This document shows positions 12,901 to 25,325 of a stretch of DNA of 64,000 bases, in pieces. The DNA comes from Glandiceps talaboti (Eukaryota > Hemichordata > Enteropneusta > Spengelidae), in NCBI RefSeq assembly GCF_964340395.1, contig NC_135564.1, forward strand, positions 6,318,861 to 6,382,860. Reading direction: 5' to 3'. Position numbers and translations under genes: made by a program. The notes under the pieces were generated by a model, which saw nothing but the letters and a program-made list of their open reading frames with translations, was not told where the DNA came from and made no database searches. Position 1 is the stretch's first letter; each line of letters opens with the position of its first letter.

Positions 12901-15900
12901 TTGTGTCTGAAGTCATTAGGCATAAATACAAGTACCTATTATGTATCCTCCTAGCTTTTTTAAAATGAAGTCAATTAATGCAATCTAAACAACATTAGTT
13001 CCATGTATTCGTTACCTTGCAGTTGTGCTTACACAGTCTTTGCATCATTAACAGAACACAACAAACAAGTAATTACACATAGCATAATAATTTGTTAATG
13101 CATTTTCTAGATATTTTCTCAAAACAACAGTCCCATATAGCTATTTGTATGATTTCATAAAAAGTAAATCCCTCTATCTGAATTTGACAAATGAGAGCAT
13201 CGTGATTCTAAGTTAGTTCAATGCATGCATGTCTGCATCTAGAACAGTTAATCACAGACCACAGTCACAGCTCCAGGAGTTGAACTTACTACCATCAGAT
13301 ACACGCAGTTTTCTGACACTTCTAATCAGAACCTGTCCAGATCTAAGACCACTCAAGATGTACATATAACACCTTTGAGTAATGACATGACACAAGGTAA
13401 TGGATAAGCAGTGCTTTAATAGCTACCAAGCAATGATTCATTGTGAACAGTTTAACCAACAGAAGACAATCTCTGCCTAATGCAACTACTCATTCATTGG
13501 AAGTTCTAGCCACCTTTCACTCGGGCTGCCATACACTCATTCATCATTTCATTTCTCTAAGTGTTGATTAAGAGCTAAGGACTGTTTCTGTGTTAAGCTA
13601 AAAACATTACCAATTTTTCGAGGCATTAACTGGTAGAAAAAGAGATTACCTAGAATACACATCTAAAACAAATACATGTCGTGTCAAATTTTGTACTCTG
13701 TCACTTGACTATATTGAATCAACTGGGTTGAAGATGTAATACAGACACAGAACATCTCTATGTGTGATCTATGAATGAGAAACCCTATAATATCAATGGT
13801 GCATGTACCTTTGTATAATGATAATCTAGTAATAATGCAATACATGTACATTTTCTATGCTAGCATTATATAGTCCGAGACAACAACTACTAAACCCTGT
13901 ACACTATCAAACATAAATAACTCACAATGCCTAAAACTCAGCTATACTTACCAATTCCTATTACCAATTCTACATTGCATTACAAAACTCTCCTGTACTA
14001 GACAATGTAATATATTCAGATTGCAGTATTTGTACCCAAAAGTGACATATTTACCCACTCAGAAGTCGTAGGATGGTTGTGTTTACACTGCTTCTTGCAT
14101 CCATGTTGGTCATTTTATAATTCAATTTAAAGTAGGAAACATGTTGTGCTGAAAGTATATTAAATTTGCCTACATGGCACAAAATGATGGAACAAAGTCA
14201 ATTTAGAAAGTGATAAAAGTAGAAACAGTTATATGTAACCAATGAAACATTGCTGTTTTCTATATTGTTCAAAGGTATAATTTAATCACGGCAAAAATAT
14301 CTGACTATCAATTGCAATTTTGATTCATGAACTTGCCATGCACTTCAAATGGAATTCTATGCAGCTTCCAAGACATAAAGTCCTCTGGTTCAATTTTATA
14401 ATTTCAATTTCTTGCAAGTCTTTCATTTCCATAGTACATCTAGCCAAAAGAATTCTTAAGAATATTCCATATTGATAGACAAGCATAATAGATGAGAAAA
14501 TTCAATATCCCCAGGCTTAAGAATAAATTGTCTTTTTTCTGCAACACGATACATACACAGACTTTCGGTGGACATAAAAGAAGCATGCTATGCTGTTTTG
14601 GATTCGATGTCATTCAGCCATAGCTTTAATGAATACTTGTAGGCACACACAGCTTAGATTATGTTCTACCCTTCATTAAAGTCACAGTTCCTTCTTGAGG
14701 CACTCTTTTGAAACACGATTTGCATTTTCATATTACTCTCGGCAACTTTTCTCGCTTGCTGAATGAAAATTTGCTCAAGATTCCCTACCTGTCTTTCAAT
14801 TTATCATTTTCGCTCAGCAGAATTGTGAGACTTGCCTGGAAATTGTTTTCATGAAAATCTCATCCTGAATCAGACAAGTGTATAGAATGTACTAAGCCTG
14901 AATGTACCAAGGGAAGACAATTGTTTGCAATCTACTCTCCAGAGAAAATTTTAGTAACATTTTCACTTATTTTATAAATTTCAATGCATTGTGCGATGTC
15001 TACATTTTATACAGGCAGCAGTGTATGCCTTGGACTTTTCATAACACCCACTAGATTTGCTGAAAAGCTTTAGTGTGTGGTCAGATTCATGGTATGCACA
15101 TGTATTCTATGGATAGTGTTACACATGTACTATATACACAGTGAGTGTTTCTACCTTTACATGTACACCTTTTTACAACAAACTAGTGTTTACTCTCCAC
15201 TCTCCCATAAGAAGGTGAAGTTCAGAATCACTAATGTTCTAGCTGTGTTCTTTGTCTATATTTGGTTGTAAAGCTAGCATTGGTTCTGTACTTGTACTAT
15301 TGTACTCCAAAAGGTTTGGGTGCATGTTACCTGACACTGATCCATGTTCACAGCATTAAAAGGCTTTCCAAGAATTCTCCATGGATTTCCTTTCCAAATT
15401 TAATCTGGCATCTTCCATTATCATGAAGCAGGGTGTCATTACTGGTCATTGCTAACTTCATCTTGCTTACCTTCTCACACACACTTAACACATCCAATGA
15501 ACATATGGTCTATATGGACTTGACACTCCTGGTACTGGTCACCAAACACCTTCATACATTTCACATCTTTCAAAGTGTACACTATCAATCAAAGTCACTT
15601 GTGCTTATTTGTCTGCTTTCTATCAAATAAAGTGCACATATTTTAGCCAAATTGAAAATCCATAGACACATAATTCTACAAAAAAGATGCATAAGTTTGT
15701 ACCAAAACAGTACAAATTTACCATATATTCATCTAAAATACAAGAATTCTAGACTTCAGTAATTTCACTGAATCTTAACCAAATTGTGTTTGTACCACAC
15801 AACCTTCTGAACATAATGGATTTGATAGCAATAATGAAGTTTGACCATCACTAGAGGTCTAAAATTCAAAATTTACAATGGGTTCAAAGAATTCTTCTAA

Positions 15901-17193
15901 TGTGGCCAGACAGAGAAAGTAATTACCGTGTACATCGATTGACCTTAAAAGTTGTCGTCCGTTCCCTTTACCTCGTAATACCTTGATGAGGAGAATATAA
16001 TCCCATTTCCTCTAAGTATGGTGTGTGTAAACGTATTATTGCAAGTGTAGCTTTATTCCCTGGACAGCTAAATTTGACATGCAAGTGTAATGGCTTTTGA
16101 ACTTCAATCTATAAATTACCAATGAACAAGACATGTATTTGACCTTTTGTCATTTATGTCAGATACCAGATGCTATTCTTAACAATCAAATCAAAATATG
16201 GCTATGCATATTAAAACCACCTTGCCTTTCAGTTTCCTATACTATTACATGTATAAAGTATTAGAAGTTGGTGTTGTTATCTCTAATTACAAACCATGTA
16301 CACAGATGCAGTGTCTTAAAAAAGGTTTCTGGGATACTGATAACAATGGGAGAAATTCTGGTAAACCAAGTCTAGATTTCCATACTTTCTACTACAATTT
16401 TGGTGGTCTCAAGTAAAGTACATGGGAAACCAAATATACTGATAATTTTTCTAAATTTGATCTTTCTTCAAGTGAAAAAAAATCACTCAAAACAATGAGT
16501 AACAACAAGAGATTGAAAAAAAAAATCCTGATTCATTCTTCATTTGTGGAAATATGTCAAAACTGTGACAATTACATAGAAAAAGATGGCGATACTGCAT
16601 TGACGCGATTCATTAACATTAATGGATAGCTGTTGTATCAATATTATTGGCTCATTTAGCATGAACGAAGAATCCAATCTCTGCATGCCATGGAGCTGCA
16701 TTTTAATTGAATTCAAGATTCTATTCCTCTTACCATTCTTTGGTCTACTCATGCACAAAATATAGCCATACTGATTGATGAACCTTGACCTGTGACCCTT
16801 GAACTCTCAAGTCACGTCTGGAAAATTATACCCGTTTTGTGAGACATATTGTAAGAATTCAATTTGGGTGAACACAGCCATGGAATATTGACTGTAGGCT
16901 TGAGTGATGTCTCCAGGGATACCTGCCATTACCATTCCATTTACATCATAGAAATTATTTATTATAGAATAACTCAATCTTCAAGTCATTTTGTTTACAG
17001 CTGTGGTCCAAATTTGTAACCTTGAATCATTTAGATTATAATCAGTAACCATGGTATTTGTTCTATGTTCTTTCTGTGCAGTCATTTTCTCAAAAGCTTT
17101 GCAGCAATAAATTTGCCAAATGCGATTTTGGAGAATTCTTTATTGTGTTAGGGAACACCCACATCAACAAGCTACAATGACTATTTCTATATT
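9944..17193. other. Long stretch of unique AT-rich DNA
   Basis: About 7 kb with no recognisable gene or tandem array. Open frames at 10341-10586, 11807-11995 and 15433-15630 are short and unrecognised. A possible minus-strand donor (GAGAAG|GTAAGCAAG) lies near 15470, but the only long frame before it stops four bases short of the junction. A slightly CpG-richer patch at 15925-16030 has no clear ORF. Confidence 0.4.
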
Positions 17194-17320
17194 AGAGTAA
17201 AAAATTCAACCCGACATTTCAAAAAAGCTGCATATTTCTGATTTGGACTGTATCGACTCTTAGTAAAGAATTCATCCTGACATTTTAAAATTGCTAAATT
17301 ATTGACAGGAGGAACTGCAT
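17194..17320 (+). repeat. Old 66-bp tandem duplication
   Basis: AGTAAAAAATTCAACCCGAC at 17196 and AGTAAAGAATTCATCCTGAC at 17262 begin two diverged copies, each continuing into an AT-rich stretch with matching spacing. Confidence 0.6.
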
Positions 17321-19250
17321 TTAATAGTCTAGAATACATCTTGGCGGCATGGTGAAGAATAACTATGGATACGACTCCCGAAAGAATGAAATATACGTTG
17401 ACAAATAGGCCAAGATTGACTCAACAAAATATCTTGAGCATACAACATCTTAACATGAAAGGTAACACTAAAAAGAGATCACATTGAATAAAAATGTAAA
17501 GATGGCAGAGGAGATTCCTAGAAACAGAATTTGACAGATGTGTGATTGCACAATCGCAGTGATATGACAACACAGGCATTCTACTTCTTATGGATCAGAC
17601 AGTCTCCAAATTGTCCAGTTGGTAGATAAAAGACGAGGATTGATAGATGACGACAATTTCTTACAGTAGGTGACCTTTTCTTACTTTCAGATTCATCATC
17701 CTCGCAGATAATCACTAGTTTATACAAAAATCCTCATTTGCACTTTTAATTTTCATCAATAATTATCAAAAGTAGTTAAGATAGATCCTGACAAATGATA
17801 GTCCTGCTCACATTCCATCAGAAAAGATTTCAGATGTTCAGACACATATCCATAACTTGTCTGTATTTAATAATAATTTAGTTAACATCAAAAGAATGCC
17901 TCAGTGAACAGCCCTGAGGAAACCTCCATGTTTCTTGAATATTGATTACTTTTCAATTTGCCACCGGAGACTATTTTCAGCCAAATTATATTACATACCT
18001 TTTCAACCATCACAGGAATATCCTTGCCTAATTATACCACAAATCTCCTGTACTTTGGTTTATCAGATGATGGTAAGCACATTTTCTATTAACAAACTTC
18101 AAGTCTTCAAACTGAACACATGTGATCAAACACTTAAACATGTATGTAAGAAATTTGAAAATGATTTGTATATTTCATAATTTGCATCTTTTTATACAAG
18201 TTACCACAGAAAACATTTAAATCACACATTTCTAGATTCTTCAAGGCAACTTCTATCTTGTATTCTGCGTAAGAGTTAATATATTCATCCAAACCATCCA
18301 AACAGTGTGTTTTATTCACTTACACAACAGAGAAACTCCAGTGTGTGTCCAGTCTATTACAACAAATGGCTGACGATATAATAAATCACCACTAAATGGT
18401 AACTGGAACTGCATCGAACAGTTTCCTGACCACTCTCCCTGAGAGGGTATGATCTCCTTCCCTACTTCTACGAGCAAAGATGTCTTTAATGACGCTACAA
18501 TACAGGACAGATGTGTTTCTCTTGAAAGATGATAGTTTGATGGAAAAGCAATCGGCAAGTTGAGGAAATAGAGTTGGTTGTCAATGGCAGTTAATGCATT
18601 GCTAACACCTTTAATCGTAAACTCACTTAACAAACACCCACTATCATATCCTACCCCTTCCTTCTCTAACCCCTATGACGGCACTATCCAAGTTTACTGG
18701 GACTACAGCAAATTTAACTTGCAATTCAATTTGCTTTTCTTTCCTTCCTTGGCAAATTGATAATGTTTTCTTGCAGTCCAGCTGCTTTTCCAGCAGACAT
18801 GTGTCTAAGAAAAGCAAACACAGTCATGATTTCTGTTCAAACAACAAATTCTAATATTTTGTCATAATTGCTTTGCAACACTTCTATAATGCTTTTAACA
18901 ATTGCTTTACAAAGAAACTGTTGTCTATTTAATGTATTTGTTACTATGGATACAAAATAAGTAGCTTGATCTGAATATATTTTTGACAATATGAAATTGA
19001 CAATGTATTAAACTAAATCATAAACTGATATAAATGCATTTTATAATCTTTATGAATCTGTGCATCATGGCATATTTGGGGGGAAAGCTGACAGAAAGAA
19101 GTGACTGTTGTGTAAGAAATGGCTAAATCCATGCCTTGAAGACTAACCATCACTAAGAGAATGCATTTTCATCACATGAAATAAACTCAGTGACACTAAT
19201 CATGCTTATTGTGAAGTGAGGTGAGATGAGTAATCACAATAAATCACAGC
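17321..19250. other. Unique DNA, no gene supported
   Basis: Holds a 105-codon minus-strand open frame (18316-18633) and a plus-strand frame (17935-18180) ending at a donor-like ATG|GTAAGC near 18072. Neither resembles a family I know. Confidence 0.3.
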
Positions 19251-19500
19251 GCATGCATTAGAACGGCGGCCATGTTTATAGCTGTGAGGAATAAAACGTG
19301 ATAGCAAAGTTATCTACGGATTCATCAACAACATTGATGGAAGAAAAAAGCCACGTCAGAGCTACTAATTGGCAATATGACCCCGAGGCATACTTTGTTA
19401 ATGCACTGCGCTATGCCGCTTCTAGAGCTGCAACTGAGGCATAGTAGCTTGCGCTATCATTCTCACGTGGCTAAATTTTCCAGGTACTTTTTTTATGATG
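19250..19500. promoter_or_regulatory. CpG-rich patch, possible promoter or enhancer
   Basis: Roughly eleven CpG dinucleotides fall in 250 bp, while the surrounding DNA has very few. It includes CGGCGGCCATG (YY1-like) near 19264, CCACGTCA near 19351 and a CACGTG E-box at 19463-19468. The AGCCACGT word recurs inverted at the two ends. In invertebrates with mosaic methylation, such patches often mark unmethylated promoters or coding exons. No TATA box or initiator is evident. Confidence 0.3.
19337..19444 (+). CDS. Small 35-codon ORF inside CpG-rich patch
   Basis: An ATG-initiated frame of 35 codons ends in TAG. The peptide is acidic at its start, then alanine-rich and helix-like (segments WQYDPEAYFVNAL and RYAASRAATEA). 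Its composition is unlike the Phe/Ile/Lys-rich frames typical of this AT-rich window. I do not recognise it. It could be a real micro-ORF, the start of a spliced gene, or a product of locally higher GC. Confidence 0.15.
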   Translation: MEEKSHVRATNWQYDPEAYFVNALRYAASRAATEA

Positions 19501-20208
19501 CAAATATGCTATGGCTAATGACCAACAATGGGCCATAGCCGTAAACTATGATGTACATGTACAATGAAGCAGAAGTCTGATTCAGATGGAATTTCTGGTT
19601 TTGACAACTGTACTGCACTACATTATCACTACGCTTCCTGCCAAGAAGTGCTTTAATCACACTTTATACACCCTGTACATACACACGTCATCAACAATAA
19701 TGCAACCTTTCATACACAGAAAGTATGTTCCTGTCAGTGCTAAGCTTTTTATCAATCTAACAGTACGCTCTAGCTACACTATACAGGTTTCAATTATGGT
19801 CAAAGTAGTTGAAATATCTAACTTAGAGTCTTGTCTTTCTTTCACAAACTGAACAACAGATCTCATGAAAACTCCACTTTTCTGAGTAGGTCGTGTGTCC
19901 TGTAGGACTGTCGCCAGATGTACATAATTGTATACATAGATGTATACACCAAAGTTTCAAGGGGGTGTAAAGCATTGGCCACTTATAACGAACTAACTGC
20001 CACACAAATGAAAGTACAGAATTTGTTTTATCATATTCTAATTACATGATAATCATTTCTGTACCAATTTACAAAACGTCCCCAACAGAATAACAGAATA
20101 ACTTTGGTTTTAGAAGTTACATCCCAAACTATCCTGATATGTCAAATACATGGCATTGTACATAGCATGAAGTAACAGCAATTTGCATGTCTATATATGC
20201 ATAACTCC
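19501..20208. other. Unique DNA, no gene supported
   Basis: Short open frames only (for example 19586-19852). No repeat or motif stands out. Confidence 0.4.
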
Positions 20209-20345
20209 TTAGGCTTAAAAAAAATTGTGTGGTTCCGATTACATTCAATTTTAGAATAGATGGGGAAGGTAGATTTTTTTTTTTCATTTGTGAGGGTCTA
20301 GTTCAGGTAGTTACGTTACATTTTTAAAAAATCTAAATTTAAAAA
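20209..20345 (-). mobile_element. Truncated copy of element M1
   Basis: Carries one M1 terminus (AGGCTTAAAAAAAATTGTGT, then GGTTCCGATTACATTCAATT) and about 100 bp of subterminal sequence. It then runs into A/T-rich sequence and lacks the centre and the other end. It matches the first third of the copy at 56495-56882. Confidence 0.65.
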
Positions 20346-22824
20346 AAAATTAGAACAGCAGCTTTGAAGATTTCATCAAATTTTGAAGGTTATACAATGT
20401 ATTTGAATTTATGAGTACTGGTAAATAGTAGAAAACTATATGAAGATTAACTAGAGGTATAAAATTTGATGTCATTAAAGTCATTTGAAGGTTTCTTTAC
20501 AGAATGTTTTATGCTAATTTGGACGATAATTGTGTCCCAAATTGACTTGTTTGACCCTTAAAACAACTATATACAGCCAGCTGATATCAGGACTCAATTT
20601 AAACTTTACCACTGTAAGTTAGCCATTTGCAGCTTATAATATAAAGGTTGTCATAGAGTGTATGTAGAATACTTGTATGTCCAAATTTCTGACCACAGAA
20701 ATATAGGACACTGGTGTACTGTACATTTTACCTTACATCAAAGTCAACATCTCACTAAACTACTGTAACAATGTTATGTCAAGTATTAATACAAATATGT
20801 AAACTGAGAATTTTTTCATCCATAATTCTAAATTCACATCATAATTCTAGAAACCCAATATGTGTTTAATATAATGTGTCACATGAGCAAGACAACTGAA
20901 CATGTACCAATCATTGGGGCTAATCAAACCTGGGAAGCTTAGACCAAAGAAGAGATGACAGACTTTACGGAAATATAAAATATTCAACTGAATTGGATTA
21001 TTTATCAGTGGTGATTCTTCATAACTTGTCAAGTGGAACAGCAGCTGAGATGGTCACACTGATTTGCTCTCACCATAACCATGTCATTAAACTTTGTACA
21101 CAACATCTGCTCCACAGGAAACCACAGACAAAAACTATTTGTTGACAGTCATATTTTGTCCTTCATAACATGCATGGATATATTTCCTAAACCTATAGGT
21201 TGTCTGTCATCCATTCCCACACCTCACATTTCACTAACCCCATAATATAAAGCCTTAGGAAACTTAAAAATCAATGTTTATGTGCCACTGCTTTCTTGCT
21301 TTTAAGTTCCTGTTTAGGTGGATGATTGACAGATTCAAGTACTCCGCATATCAAGAAAGCTACTATTCAACATATCTTTCACTACTTATAACCCTGGAAA
21401 CTGCATGAAATAAAAAAAAACCCTGATATTTGACTACTGTTGATAGAATTGCCTCAGCATGATATTCTCAAATCAATGAAATGATTTTTTACAACTTGTA
21501 TATTTTTAAGTCTAGCCTGTCCATCTTGCTGGAAAAATGTTGCTCAAGAAATTGTGTCAAAGTTTTGGATAAAGCCACATAATATTTGCAAGAGAGAGAA
21601 CTTTCAAGATAATTCAGAGCATATTGTACTGTGATTTCTATGGCTTGTTCCTGGCTGAAAAGCAAACACATTTTTCTCAACTTTATCTGCTCATAGTACA
21701 AGTACACCTCCTGTAATAGTTATATTACTACATATATCTACTGAATCTTAGTCCCTTCCTTATATACACACTATATGTATACCTTGCAAGTCAATTTTGA
21801 GTAAATATGTGATAAATTCTGACAGAAATTCTTGAATGTTTATGAAGCAATAAAATATATTTCAACAAATCCCAGTGTCTATGAAGTATAAAATCTACTC
21901 ACAATGTTCTGTTTACACTCAACGTGCTTTGGAAGAATGCTGTCTCCAAACACTTACCAGTGGGAGCAAAATTATCATAAAATGGAAGATTTATAAATCT
22001 TGAAATGTATACATGTTGAAAACACACTGTTAGCCTGGAGCTAAGTGAAGTCACGCAAAATTTTGACTCTCGTCTCTCCGTATAGTCTAGTTACTATACA
22101 TTTAGCCGTCTTTTCTACGATCTCTGTCTCTCGCTCTCTATGTCTAGTCAAACAGACAAATTTAAATCTCCTGCTGGGGAAATTGTGAACAGTGGCTGTC
22201 AGTAATAATCCATCATGCACTGAAAGGCCCTTGTAATTTGGCTACTATACAGTTTACTAGAAACCAGTTTGAAAGTTTTCATGATTTGGGGACAGAATAA
22301 TGTCATCATGTTTATAATATCAATGCTCCAATACCATAAACTAATGCTGTTGGTGGTGGTAAGAACAGAATTCTGTGCTAGAGAAATCCATTTGACTATA
22401 AGGTGGAGATGATCAAGATGATCAAAGCGCATATAGGGAACTAGACTACTCCCCACAAGGCAGGCATTTCGTTCGCTGAGAGTATTTTATTTGTAGCATC
22501 ATCCGAAAAACAGGTGCAAATTCTTATTGGCTTTTTGAACCTCCCTACTGTGCCAGGTTATGAAAGTAGTGTTACCATGTGATTAGTTAGAACCAATGAG
22601 GAGAAAGGAGCAGTGCAATGCAAACACAATTACCATATTCAGTGGTAATCACAAAGGGATAGATTTCATGGTGGACTTTAAGACCTCTAGATAAGAGGGG
22701 CTGAACCACCACTCAACAGAAGGAAATTTATTCTTTTTATTGCTTCGACCCACAACACAAATAGACCATTGTAGACTGCAAACAGGAAATTGATAATACA
22801 GCGCCCTCGTGCAAATTGGGGGTA
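20346..22824. other. Unique DNA upstream of the THAP-like fragment
   Basis: No gene supported. At 22040-22160 there is a CpG- and CTCT-richer stretch (CTCGTCTCTCCG, CTGTCTCTCGCTCTC) of unknown nature. CCAAT words occur near 22527 (inverted) and 22592. The continuation of the minus-strand THAP-like fragment would be expected here, but I could not identify further exons. Confidence 0.3.
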
Positions 22825-22825
22825 T

Positions 22826-22938
22826 CATCACCGTATTGTAACATTTCTCAAGAGCTTTGTCCCTTGGTATTCTGTAGAAGTGTAAATCAGGAATATTTTT
22901 CATATTGTTTAAACATTGAGGAAGCAGCAGTGCTCCAT
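22826..22938 (-). pseudogene. Frameshifted THAP zinc-finger domain start
   Basis: Seen on the minus strand: an ATG at 22938 opens MEHCCFL, then one base is missing relative to the next frame, which continues CLNNMKNIPDLHFYRIPRD and KALEKCYNTV. THAP domains (C2CH zinc-binding, DNA-binding) begin near the initiator Met with C-x(2-4)-C followed by a (S/H)F(Y/H)R(I/F)P(R/K)D signature. Both elements are here, with the Cys pair spaced correctly across the frameshift. The rest of the domain (third Cys, His and AVPTF-like end) is not visible, so it is either in another exon or lost. THAP proteins include P-element-type transposases and host transcription factors, and I cannot tell which this is. The frameshift favours a decayed copy, unless it is a sequencing error. 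Confidence 0.5.
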
Positions 22939-22975
22939 GATCAACCAAGTAACCTATACCCCCAAGGTACACGCA

Positions 22976-23003
22976 GACAGGAAGTAGAGTGCCATCATGG
23001 CAA
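22976..23003 (-). promoter_or_regulatory. ETS- and YY1-like motifs upstream of THAP start
   Basis: CAGGAAGT (ETS core) at 22978-22985 and GCCATCATGGC (two overlapping GCCAT words, YY1-like) at 22991-23001 lie 40-65 bp upstream of the minus-strand ATG. ETS plus YY1 close to the start codon is a common TATA-less promoter arrangement. Placement is suggestive only. Confidence 0.3.
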
Positions 23004-23133
23004 ATTTTGGAAAGGCCTATCGTCTTTCATTAGCGGGATACTGGGGTAGACAGGATAGCTGAAGATGTAATGACCATAATCAGCCTAACAAGAATCCCAA
23101 TTTTTATCATTTTGACAACACATAAATAAACAC

Positions 23134-23330
23134 CACACATTGGTAAACAGAATGGCTAATGTTGCAGTGAAAATCCTTAACCTCATACTAAGGTAACCTG
23201 TTTTTTAAAAATCTAACCTGTTTTTTAAAAATAATTTTTACCCACAAAAGATAAAAACGTGTCTTTCTGACACACTGGTGGACAGAATGACTAATGCAGC
23301 ACAGTTAAAATGCTTGACCGAATTAGAAAT
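23134..23330 (+). repeat. Old 137-bp tandem duplication
   Basis: CACACATTGGTAAACAGAAT at 23134 and CACACTGGTGGACAGAATGA at 23271 begin diverged copies that both run into a GCTAATG/GACTAATG and CTTAACC/CTTGACC block. A younger 20-bp duplication (AACCTGTTTTTTAAAAATCT) is nested inside at 23195-23232. Confidence 0.65.
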
Positions 23331-23972
23331 AGACAGCAATGTCAGAGTGTACACTGCCATGACGACTGTATCCAATCAGCGGTGTTCTATTTCTGCTATA
23401 CATGTATAGTCAACAATGTCAGCTACAAGCAAAGGTTAATGGATTGGTTCCCAGGCTTAACATAAAATGGCTTTTTATTAAAGAAATACAGATTTTTGCG
23501 AATGATATCACTGACTGCAGTGAATACCAATGTGTGAAATGAATAATGTTTATGGAGTTTCCTTATCATTGCGAAAGGTTCTGATAACCCATGTAGGCAA
23601 GGACATTCATTTTGATCCCCATCTCACAACTGTGTACGTATGATGTGACAAGGTTTTCCTAGTCATTGTTACAATCTTTCCACAGGACTACTTTACAGAT
23701 AAGCATGCACACATTTAAAGATGTATGAGATGTCTTAAACATACATCATTTTATCTCTACAGAATACTATCATATCAGTTAAAGACACTTTTTTGACAAA
23801 TTTTATATCAACATGATAGTAAACTTATAAAAAGCAGCATTGAACATGTAGTAGAGAACAACATGATTTGCTTTTCAATTTTCTGTTTTCAAAGAGTTAT
23901 AAACTGAGGCTTTGAAGTTATTTTATTTGTCATGTACATGCCCCTTATGTTCTTACCATGTATTTAGATATT
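23331..23972. other. Unique DNA between the 137-bp duplication and the first F copy
   Basis: Nothing recognisable. Confidence 0.4.
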
Positions 23973-24330
23973 ATTCACCAATATTTGTCTTTGTTCAGCC
24001 AAAGAAAATATTAGTGTCCTAAGTGGCCCTTGTCACTATGAGTCGCTAGACAAGTAGTGACAACCCATAGGTCATGAGTATTTTCTGGCTAAATGAAGAA
24101 AAACATTGGAGAATAACATAATCATACCATTGCCAATAATATAAAAATAAAATTGGGGAAAGCAATGGCAAGTTTGAGCTTTTTGACTCATATTTTTGAA
24201 CAAAGCAGAACCAATGACATAGACATACATTGACGTGACATAGACACACGATGTCGTGATGTCGCATGATGAGAGTACATGTATATATTCCATATTTTTT
24301 GCTGAACCTGCCTCGTGCATGGTATAATGA
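23973..24330 (+). mobile_element. Dispersed hairpin-ended family F, copy 1
   Basis: A 142-bp imperfect palindrome (23973-24114) opens with ATTCACCAATATTTG and closes with ACATTGGAGAAT; its arms carry GTCCTAAGTGGCCCTTGTCA and its partner. About 215 bp of single-copy tail follows (AAAGCAGAACCAATGACATA, then CATATTTTTTGCTGAACC) and ends near GCATGGTATAATG. The same order is found at 25.3, 41.2, 45.3 and 52.9 kb. No ORF of note. The open frames on the minus strand are shadows. Confidence 0.75.
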
Positions 24331-25214
24331 TAGTTACACTGACTGCCACCCATGTATATCAATCAAAACACAGTCTAAAAGTATCCAATGCAACCATGTT
24401 CATATTATTGACCTGAAAAAGCTGTGGACTTACAATCCCAATGCCTCCTAATGAGAACAACCCCTGCTGTTATAAAACCTGATAAAAAGAAACATACATG
24501 CAGTGAAATATGGAAGCTCTGCATGGACTCGGTGACAGTATTTTTAGATATATACTTTATGAGCGCTAGCATAGCACAATCAATATTGTGACCTGCGCAT
24601 GTTAGTCCATAATTATAACAAGAGTTTTACGACTTTCCTAAAAGAATATATCCTTTGATGTCTTAAGTTGATTAATTTAAAAAGTCCATTAGTATGAATA
24701 ACTTATGAAAAATACTCTAACTGTACTTTTTTGTGAGTTGATGGTCATCAGGTTAAATTTGTCAAATGACTCTAGTTGTAACTTAATATTCATTTTATGA
24801 CTTGAAATGAGTTTAGACTTAAAATAGTATCAATGGGTACAAATATTGACAGCCAAGAGGCTTGTACATGTACAACAAGGCACTTTGCGCTCGTCTATGA
24901 ATTCTAATAATATGCTTATATTTGTCAGTGCTGACAGCTTGGTATTGTTTTACAGTAACCTTTGTTGTCTGATAGCATTTTGTGGTCTGAGGTTAGACAG
25001 CAAAAGTGACCTTTCACTGAGTTGAGAGAACAGGCATAAGACGACCAATCTTCGCAATACCTAAACTTCTTAAAAGAAGCATGGCTGAATCTTCTAAAAG
25101 ATGTTTTTTTCCCAAAGCATACAAATTACAATTGAGTGAGTTGAGGTGTATGATAATTTGTCTATTGTTGTTTATTTTGAATTCAGCATTGACAGAAAAC
25201 TTCCAGTATATGTA
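24331..25214. other. Unique DNA between two opposed F copies
   Basis: No gene. Separates copies 1 and 2 of family F, which lie in opposite orientations. Confidence 0.4.
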
Positions 25215-25270
25215 TTAAATCACTTCTCAGTTACAGCATCACCCTTAAATCACTTCTCAGTTACAGCATC
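25215..25270 (+). repeat. 30-bp tandem duplication
   Basis: TTAAATCACTTCTCAGTTAC occurs at 25215 and 25245 and continues identically through AGCATCA. It is recent, with nearly two full copies. Confidence 0.9.
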
Positions 25271-25325
25271 ATACATGTATACAATGTATTGTCATAAAAA
25301 ATCTAATGATGAAAATAAAGATGAA

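Noticed and set aside
15475-15640. Minus-strand coding exon before GAGAAG|GTAAGC
   Set aside because: The only long frame ends in TGA four bases before the donor.
17980-18072. Possible small coding exon ending at ATG|GTAAGC
   Set aside because: The acceptor is weak, the peptide is unrecognised and there is no neighbouring exon.
18316-18633. 105-codon minus-strand frame
   Set aside because: No recognised domain, no convincing splice sites, and frames of this size are expected by chance in 64 kb.
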